Source: Takakia lepidozioides (taxonomy: Eukaryota; Streptophyta; Takakiopsida; Takakiales; Takakiaceae). Taken from it: DNA of 64,000 nt. Position numbers and translations under genes: made by a program. The notes under the pieces are model-generated. The model was not told where the DNA came from. It did not search any database and was given only the letters and a program-made list of their open reading frames with translations. The number at the start of each line of letters is the position of its first letter. The stretch's first letter is position 1. Below are positions 58,401 through 64,000 of the stretch, one piece after another. The stretch spans positions 25,980,001 to 26,044,000 of the forward strand of contig CM060733.1 in assembly GCA_030704615.1 (NCBI GenBank). Reading direction: 5' to 3'.

Positions 58401-61400
58401 TACCAATGAAAAAAATATTGTATACAATCTTGGTACCATATACGTAAGCTCGCCACCGGTATCAAACATCAGTTCGTTTTTGTCATTTAGATTTTGTTTG
58501 AGATCCATTATGAGAACATTTCCATATTTGAGATTGAGAAGTTTTGCCAAATAATGAGAACCACTGCATAAAATGATTAATTGTATGTAAGAATTATCTT
58601 GTTTGTTAAGTATATTTATCACAAGTACTAAAAATTGATGTAATAATTCAAAGAATAACTTATATCGATCATCTTATCTACATACTTGCTGAAGGAAATA
58701 AAATTTAAAACAAGTTTGAAAATATTTGATCACTTTCGTTGTCTATAGTATATACCATTGTTGTGCGTGTATATGATTTACCTTGATACCTGCAGGTATA
58801 TCAGGGTAAATGGATTTGTACATACCTAGACCCAGCCCCAGATTGTACCCAGATATTACCCTACCCTTAATGGTACATGAAAGACATATACTAGTACTTA
58901 GTATATAACCGGATGATGTATAAGTTCATAGATTTACCCTACCCTTTGGGGGATGTAACTAACATGAGGATATATTGGAAGGAAGGGTATATATATATAT
59001 ATATATCCCATGCATATTCATGCGTCGAGCATGAAAAATTTGTGACTACAGTGAACCATGGCTGTGCATTGGGGCCATAATCTGCTATATAGTACCCCTT
59101 ATGAATGTGTCATTTACCCAAGGGTATTAGACAGGGTATATAGTTTTTATTTATACCCTGTATTTATACCTACCCTTCATTCAAAAACTCAAAGATATTT
59201 GAATATACCCTTGCAAGTTAAAACAAGAGGTATTTACCCTACACTGAGGGTATATCTTTATCAAAATTGGCAATTTACCCTGACCGGAGGGTATATATTT
59301 TTACAATAACGTACACCCAGACCCGGAGGCTGTGCCTTAAACTATATACCTGCACAACAATGGTATAACCTCTTAAATTTCAACTCTATTGACATCTCTT
59401 CTTGTAATAAAATCATTTAATATCTTCTAGTTTCAAATTTAATTTTTGTCCAACATTTACAAACCTATAAAACATCTTGGTCCATGTCATAGTTCTTGTT
59501 GAAATAATTTCATGTTCTCCAAAAAAAAGATAGCCGGAATTAGGGTTTCTCCTATCATTGTTCAAGTTTATACCTAGACATAGTCCAACAATATTACGTG
59601 CGATAAGACCTTTCAATAGCAATTGTGATTGAAATGCCGGTGGGTGCATGCTTAGGCCTAATATTCCATCAGAGTTTACTTCTCCTCTTTCAGTGACTAT
59701 CATTTCATATCTTTCTTGTCCTGTTTGGTTGTAACCACATCTACCAAGCCATCATCACAATAAAACAATATTACTACAAATAGTTGTAAGTATCATAACC
59801 CTTTATTGCAATTGACATTTAGTAGATGGCCTAGTGGTTAGCAACAAACCCCCCACCCAACCCCCCCCCCCCCCCACATGCCCAAAAAGAAGGTACATGG
59901 GGGGGGGTGGGGAGGTGAAGGGGCTCTCTTCTATCTCTCTAGCTAAGTGGTAAAGGCAGAAGACCCCTTATAAGCAATCAGGGGTTGAAAGCCATATAGG
60001 TCTATGTTGGATGTCAATGGTGACCGTGGTTGTGAGGTCTACTTGTCACCTACATAAACGAATTTCCAAGTCCCCCATGGAGAAGGTTTGACCCGCGTTG
60101 TTACAAACAAGTCCACCTTTCGAACAGCAATTTATGGTGTAGTGATATCATGCTTTATGGTTGCTTCATCAGGATTAAGAGGTTTATTTATTTATTTATT
60201 ATTTATTATAAATAATTTTTTAAAAACAAAATGAACAGGGGACAGTGGCCTTGGATGAATGGTTTTCTTAAGAAAAAATCCAGCCTAAGTTAACACATGT
60301 TATTTTCAGATCATTTACCATCTAAAGATTTAGTCAAATTCTAAATAATATATAAATTTAAAAGATGACAAAAATACTAACCCAAATGCTAGTTGTGGGC
60401 GGCGAAGAATCTGTCCATTGCTAGATTTCATTGGAATATAGTCCAACATTATAATACCTTCTGAGGTCGTTGAATCAGCATATTCAATATAATACGGACA
60501 TTCAAACATATTATTATTTCTAGAACATTTATGCTTTCTACTTGTTTGAAATGCTTTACATATATGTTTTCGACAATTCAATCTCTTATCAAAGTTTGCT
60601 ATATACAAATCATTTGGTCCCTATAAAACAATGACAATGCAAACAATGAATACATAAATATTAGATAGTATACATGTTTTTGCTTTCTATATTATATTAC
60701 ATACACCATAATATGATTAATTATACATATAAATACGACTTAATACGATAATTAAAACTTGAGAGGGATATATAAAAACAGAAATAGGAATACAATTTTT
60801 GTACCATAAAAACAAAAAAAACAAAAAACAAAAAAAACATTGGAGAATGAAAGACATTGCACGAGATAATTATACAATGTCATGTTCTTATGAGGAAATT
60901 GTATCTATTCAATATTGCCTATCTATTCCGATGTGGACATGACCCACAAATATAATTTGTGCAAAAATTGACAAATATTAAGTATGTAATGTGCTTTATT
61001 GCAAAAGTGATCCAATGGCATATGACTGACTGAAGGAAGTTCAACTAAGCCGATCACATATGTTCCACCCTACCAACAATAACATCTTACCTTCTTAGGT
61101 ATTTTTCCTTGGAATTTGCAAGCAACCCATGTGATTTCGCTACCGGTATCCACATCCAAATGATAAACTTGAGGAGGGTCGCCAATCTCCAATTTTACAT
61201 AATATCCTGACAAAGAACTGACATGTTTCATCATAATTTACGTGAGTACTAATATAACGTCACATAACATATATTTTAAATTCAGAAAAAATATGAAAAT
61301 AACTATGCAATGTTTTAAATAATGACTCTTTGACGTACTCCAAAAAGATGATTATTGCTCGATTGTAACAATGTAATAATAGCCTAAATAAATTTTAGAA

Positions 61401-61800
61401 AAAATTTACCCATCCGTAGTCATAGCACGAGCTCCAATAAATGAGCCATAGAGGGGCCATTGAGGGACAGGCGATGGTCCCTGTTGCATGACATGCCTAT
61501 TATGATGTAGGGTTTCATTTTGCAATAGGCCCATGGAAATGTGATTTTCTTTTCTGTAATATAATTGAAGTAGAATTGACTGACGATGACGTGGGTCGGA
61601 ATAACTCATATAATTAAACAAACCATACAACATCAAGGTCAAAACTGAGATGATTATCAATAAGCTAGTGAGTCTGAGTTGGCGCAATCTGTAACGTAGT
61701 GACACCAACAAATTACAATGCTGTTGCTGGCCCACAAAGGTAATTGAATTGTTATTAATATATACCTCAATATATAAATAGACACAAAAGTCACATAGCT
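55458..61800 (-). CDS. Nucellin-type (A1 family) aspartic protease, multi-exon, ends incomplete
   Basis: Exons with matching phases: about 61,735-61,409; 61,217-61,091; 60,620-60,382; 59,740-59,465; 58,563-58,404; and a later one ending at 55,458. Exon 1 has a single membrane anchor (LTSLLIIISVLTLMLYGLF) and ends PLYGSFIGARAMTTDG. No ATG was found at its start, so a 5' exon may exist. Exon 2 holds the first catalytic site, LDVDTGSEITW. Exon 3 has Cys-rich sequence and the flap (CPYYIEYADSTTSEG). Exon 4 has GCGYNQTG, DGILGLSMHP and NSGYLFFGEHEI. Exon 5 has the second catalytic site, LMFDTGGELTYM. The last one (YEILPENYMSWE) matches the region before the C-terminal disulfide loop. Both Asp residues and the flap Tyr are present, so it may be active in the secretory pathway. 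The 5' end and last exons are unresolved. Confidence 0.78.
56675..56985. repeat. ~210-bp tandem repeat in an intron of the aspartic protease gene
   Basis: TGGAATTTCAAGTACTTGGG at about 56,680 recurs as TGGAATTTCAAGTAGTTTTG at about 56,888. Both are followed by AGCAAAGTGGGCTYTCCTGG and GGAGCCTCGAC. A shorter third piece (TTGGGACAATGATTGG) lies between them. Confidence 0.75.
57200..57930. other. Intronic segment rich in TAACC/GGTTA strings
   Basis: No coding exon recognised. Repeated GGTTAT and ATAACC words suggest a decayed transposon related to the TACCC-rich elements at 58.8-59.4 and 63.2-63.5 kb, but no ends were found. Confidence 0.3.
58756..59362. mobile_element. 607-bp hAT-like MITE in an intron of the aspartic protease gene
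   Basis: Inverted ends: CATTGTTGTGCGTGTATATG at the left, and the right end reads CATTGTTGTGCAGGTATATA on the complement. The flanking 8-mers GTATATAC (58,748-58,755) and GTATAACC (59,363-59,370) look like an 8-bp target duplication with two changes. The interior is full of GGGTA/TACCC words and has no ORF. 8-bp duplications are typical of hAT elements. Confidence 0.75.
59850..59912. repeat. Poly-C / poly-G hairpin
   Basis: A run of C (CCCCCCCCCCCCCCCACATG) is followed about 20 bp later by its complement (CATGGGGGGGGGTGGGG), forming a GC-only stem in otherwise AT-rich intron sequence. Confidence 0.7.
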
Positions 61801-63160
61801 TTACTGAGAATGATATATATTCTTTCAGCTGTCATGATTAAACTAAGAAATAAATATTAGGATTTGTAATTGAAAATGTCTGCAGGTTTTAAGTGTTTTC
61901 ACGTATCTCTGACATTAACATCAGATTTTTTAGAGAATATCCACTTTGAAATCTTCATGATAAAGTTAAGATAATTATATACATTCATTATATACAAATC
62001 AAACTATTATTTGAAAGACGTGAACATTATAAATAAAGTTATAAATTTACATAGCAAGAGATGTAATACCTACTTTGTCAAATGGTTATTATTACCATGA
62101 AGAATAAAAATAATTGTTTGTAAATCCATACCACGCTCAAACTTTACAAGCAATGTCATTTCTTTCTTTATTCTAAATTTATCAAAAATTGAAAAACAAT
62201 ATGTTACTGAACTAAAACTAAATGAGAAAAATGTTCATAAGAAGTTATTTCTTTATAAGCTTCACCACCTCATTTTCTAATGCGTCAGCACTTGAATGTG
62301 TCAAACTTTGCAAATGTGGTGCTGATGGTCCATGAGAATCTATATGTGATCGCCTCATTACCATAAAATAGTTTGGGCTAGTTGTTGATGTGCAATTTTT
62401 GAGATCAGTTTACAATTTACAGTGTTTTGCACTTGTGGATCTTGCCATATCTGAGTAAAGAATTTAATAAGATATTAAGCACAGCATATTCAATAATATT
62501 TAAAAGGCGTCATAACACACTCACAATGAATTTTAATAAATATTATTATGAGATTGTGGTCGACAGCTTATAAATATACAAATTAATTACTTAACTTCAA
62601 ATTACATTCTGAGAGATACATTCAAGGATTGTTCTTGGAAAATGAGGAAGGTGAGAGAGATAGGGAAAGTCACATCCATCCAATATGACCTCTTGTATTT
62701 AAGAGATAAAAATCAATTTATGTGCATTCCATTTTTAAGTGTTAATAATTGTGTTGATATGAAAAGCGGGTTTCATATATTTTTGATACCTGCCTGGCAG
62801 TGTTTTTCTTTTCTGGCTACCTGAAAAAGGGTCAGCTACTTGTACAAAGGAATTATGGGGTTAAAAATTGAAAACAACGCCAAAAAACGCCCGGAGTTGA
62901 ATATCAGGAGCCTGATTTTGCAATCGTGGACCCGTTAAAATGTGCCACCTGTTATACAGCCACTTTTCTAACCCTGCCACCTGGTTATTTTGCCACATGG
63001 GTGCCAGGTAGACTTCAGCAATTTTTGTAGAATAAAAAAGAAAAAACACTGCCGCCGGGTCCGATTATATAAAAAAATTGCCAGTTTTAAATAACCTTCG
63101 CTAACAGGTAGTACCCGCATATAAACTGGCTAGGATCAAGGTATGCATCTGGATATTGAA
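61801..63160. other. AT-rich region upstream of the aspartic protease gene
   Basis: No gene recognised. It should contain the promoter and any 5' exon of the minus-strand protease gene. Short ORFs lack domains. Confidence 0.35.
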
Positions 63161-63165
63161 TTTGG

Positions 63166-63540
63166 CCCGTTGTTGGCTGGCCGAGACAGCATATATGGAA
63201 TCATATTGGTTGGTTATATCTCTAATGGACAACGAGTGGATAACCAGTATTGGGCGGGTATATTGATTTCAATATACCCTCAGGGTCCGGGTTACCCCTT
63301 TTCAATTAAAAAATGGACCCTCCGGGTCCGGGTTTCAAATTTGTGTGCACATACAATCCGGGTCGGGTCAGGGTAAAATAAGATCTGAATAATGAGCCGG
63401 GTCAGGATATGTCCGGGTATTCAAATAACATACCCTCATGGCCAGGGTAAATTAAGGGTCCGGGTAATAAGATATACCCTACCCTTATCCGTCAGGTATA
63501 ATAGGGTAAAATAAGGGTAGGGTAGGTTGATATTGTGAGC
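63166..63540. repeat. GGGTA/TACCC-rich tract beside a hAT transposase
   Basis: Dense repeats such as GGTCCGGGTAATAAGATATA and AAGGGTAGGGTAGG. Composition is the same as the interior of the MITE at 58,756. It lies just downstream of the hAT transposase stop, so it is probably that element's subterminal region. CCCGTTGTTGGCTGG at about 63,166 is a possible, unproven, terminus. Confidence 0.55.
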
Positions 63541-63601
63541 TTGTTTAATTAACTCATAGAAAATTGAAAGATCAAATGAAAATGAAGAATAAAATTTTCA
63601 T

Positions 63602-64000
63602 CTACATTTCAAACTCATCCAGGTTTTGGTCCACCATTTCATCACAATCCATCTGGAATTCCTCTTCTAATTCATCTAGTAAGTCTTCTTCCGCCTCACC
63701 AAAGTCATCCAAATTATTGCATACAAAACCTTCACATCCAACACGTGGGTCATCTGGCTAGTTTTTCACAAGAAGAACAAGCAAGTCGAGATTGCGTGAT
63801 TCGACATCGCCGTGGCCAGTAAGAAGACCAGCAATAGAGAACACACGTCCTGTCTCAATCTGACTTCCAGGGATGCCAAGGATATGTCGTACTAAAAATG
63901 CGACCATAGGGAATTTGCTTTCATGTACCTTCCACCATTCGAGTGGCTTCTCGGCAGATTTTGGTGGCACTACCATGTAACAAAAACAAGATAACTCGCG
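63602..64000 (-). pseudogene. hAT transposase C-terminus (dimerisation domain), window-edge partial
   Basis: The frame enters from beyond the window. It contains the conserved hAT C-terminal dimerisation region: PLEWWKVHESKFPMVAFLVR, HILGIPGSQIETGRVFSIAG and NLDLLVLLVKN. At 63,760-63,758 TAG replaces what is usually Trp; the same frame then continues through a conserved acidic tail (DDFGEAEEDLLDELEEEF) to the natural stop TAG at 63,604-63,602. This copy is therefore truncated by a nonsense mutation unless read through. The catalytic part is outside the window. Confidence 0.88.

Noticed and set aside
1-64000. tRNA or rRNA genes
   Set aside because: No sequence with both A-box and B-box and a foldable acceptor stem was seen. 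The tRNA-like string at 53,662 is interpreted as a primer-binding site.

Overview
The window looks like nuclear DNA from a streptophyte: a charophyte alga such as Chara, or a non-seed land plant. Evidence: host genes with many short exons and GT-AG introns, a plant-type (nucellin-like) aspartic protease, PIF/Harbinger, hAT and MULE-like DNA transposons, and several decayed Ty3/gypsy retroelements. Nothing looks prokaryotic. The species cannot be fixed from the sequence alone.

Layout. 0.5-9.4 kb, minus strand: a complete 18-exon gene for a plastid-type FAD-binding oxidoreductase (633 codons, all exon phases compatible). 11.8-13.1 kb: tandem repeats (about 185 bp) that turn around into an inverted copy. 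15.76 kb: one orphan WD40-type exon. 16.8-18.2 kb: a PIF/Harbinger transposase with a single frameshift. 19.8-40.6 kb: one large Ty3/gypsy element that appears to have been cut by a 14-kb inversion (breakpoints near 21.21 and 35.19 kb). Reverse transcriptase and an accessory coiled-coil ORF are both broken at those two points, and both would be rejoined if the segment were flipped back. Inside the inverted segment sits a later 6.8-kb MULE-like insertion (27,383-34,193, 11-bp target duplication) with a truncated transposase and a remarkable array of GGCGCC-centred palindromes, some of which form long hairpins with poly(A) loops.

42.3-54.2 kb, minus strand: a second Ty3/gypsy element. Its order is gag, protease, a C5 DNA methyltransferase, reverse transcriptase, RNase H, integrase, and a PHD finger at the integrase C-terminus. 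It thus carries both a DNA-methylation 'writer' and a histone-tail 'reader'. The methyltransferase has motifs I, IV, VI, VIII and X in canonical order but is broken by frameshifts in this copy. This is the strongest candidate for an unusual system in the window.

55.4-61.8 kb, minus strand, AT-rich: a multi-exon nucellin-type aspartic protease with a 607-bp hAT-like MITE in one intron. 63.6 kb to the window end, minus strand: the C-terminus of a hAT transposase, broken by a nonsense codon.

Apart from the two host genes and possibly the WD40 exon, almost all coding potential is mobile-element sequence at different stages of decay. No expression, chromatin or copy-number data are available here. 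Exon boundaries were assigned by hand from splice signals, reading phase and recalled family conservation.
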